Under the pieces are notes generated by a model that was not told the DNA's origin, did no database searches, and saw only the letters and a program-made list of their open reading frames with translations. The translations under genes and the position numbers were made by a program. Below are positions 63,758 to 64,000 of a stretch of DNA of 64,000 nt, piece by piece (position 1 is the first letter of the stretch; every line of letters begins with the position of its first letter). Source of the DNA: FEN-33 sp963768775 (GTDB lineage: Archaea; Thermoplasmatota; Thermoplasmata; Methanomassiliicoccales; UBA472); NCBI GenBank assembly GCA_963768775.1, contig CAVYIY010000006.1, positions 558,001 to 622,000 of the forward strand, given 5' to 3'.

Positions 63758-64000
63758 CGGACTGTATAAGGGAACGTTTCACTACTTAACGAACGATATC
63801 AGGCCAAACAGTGACATCACGCAGCTGCGCAAAGCGACCCACGGACCCGAACTTCATCGCATGATAAAGAAAAGATAAGAAAAGTCCAGTGGTTTGGCGG
63901 AAGGAGCGAGCTTTCTAAAGCAGCTCTTCTGGCCATCGTTCTTTATCCTGCATATTTCGGCAGAAAAAGTCTGTATACTGATTAGTGATCACAGTTGGCG

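Noticed and set aside
1..64000. CRISPR arrays, rRNA or tRNA genes, complete insertion sequences
   Set aside because: I saw no regular direct repeats with spacers, no tRNA-like cloverleaf sequence and no complete transposase in the intergenic regions.

Overview
The window is a gene-dense, GC-rich chromosome segment from an archaeon. The clearest archaeal markers are glycerol-1-phosphate dehydrogenase, a Hel308-type helicase, a membrane-anchored LonB-type protease, an archaeal NadM, a UPF0179 protein, several KaiC-like ATPases, and leaderless or TATA-box gene starts. HdrA and MvhD modules, a PDGLE-type cobalt/nickel ECF transporter, a minimal sufCB pair and a response regulator ending in a methanogen-output-type domain point to a methanogen-related euryarchaeon. 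Methanomassiliicoccales/Thermoplasmata is my best guess. This is inference from gene content; no rRNA or tRNA gene is present to confirm it.

Layout. 0-2 kb: cobalt/nickel uptake operon (cbiM end, PDGLE subunit, cbiQ, cbiO). 2-6 kb: a methyltransferase, a stand-alone HdrA-type FAD module, and sufCB. 6-16.4 kb: a mixed housekeeping and redox region with an HTH regulator, an ATP-cone nuclease, a CopZ-N-like Fe-S/Zn protein, an Mrp/NBP35 ATPase, a NifX-like protein, a Tag glycosylase, an HdrA-N/MvhD fusion, a flavodoxin-like protein, a BspA-type surface protein and a HisA/HisF-like protein. 16.5-22.7 kb: signal transduction (response regulator-GAF-PAS-output protein, PrsW protease, and a kinase/regulator/flavoprotein operon). 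23-24.9 kb: lipid backbone synthesis (G1P dehydrogenase), UPF0179 and a MoaD-like protein. 25-53.3 kb: a large cell-surface glycan locus with a Wzm/Wzt-type exporter, six GT4 enzymes, one GT2, one GT-C-like membrane protein, a DUF1616 protein, a B12-binding-type radical SAM enzyme, a 2057-residue surface protein with ten fibronectin-III repeats, and three tandem FemAB/GNAT-like transferases. purC and an AT-rich phosphoribosyltransferase-HAD gene sit inside this locus. 53.3-61.2 kb: KaiC-like ATPases, NAD salvage (nadM/pncC), LonB and Hel308. 61.2-64 kb: an AT-rich, gene-poor tail with a truncated integrase, small ORFs and a DUF3303-like gene broken by a stop.

Sequence quality matters here. 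lonB and hel308 (56.0-60.1 kb) are broken by many single-base indels although conserved motifs survive in alternating frames. Isolated frameshifts also affect the Mrp, NifX-like, 10.4-kb, response-regulator and histidine-kinase genes. I read most of these as assembly or sequencing errors rather than real gene decay. Several genes use TTG starts behind good Shine-Dalgarno sequences, so starts were chosen by ribosome-site position, operon overlap and domain boundaries.
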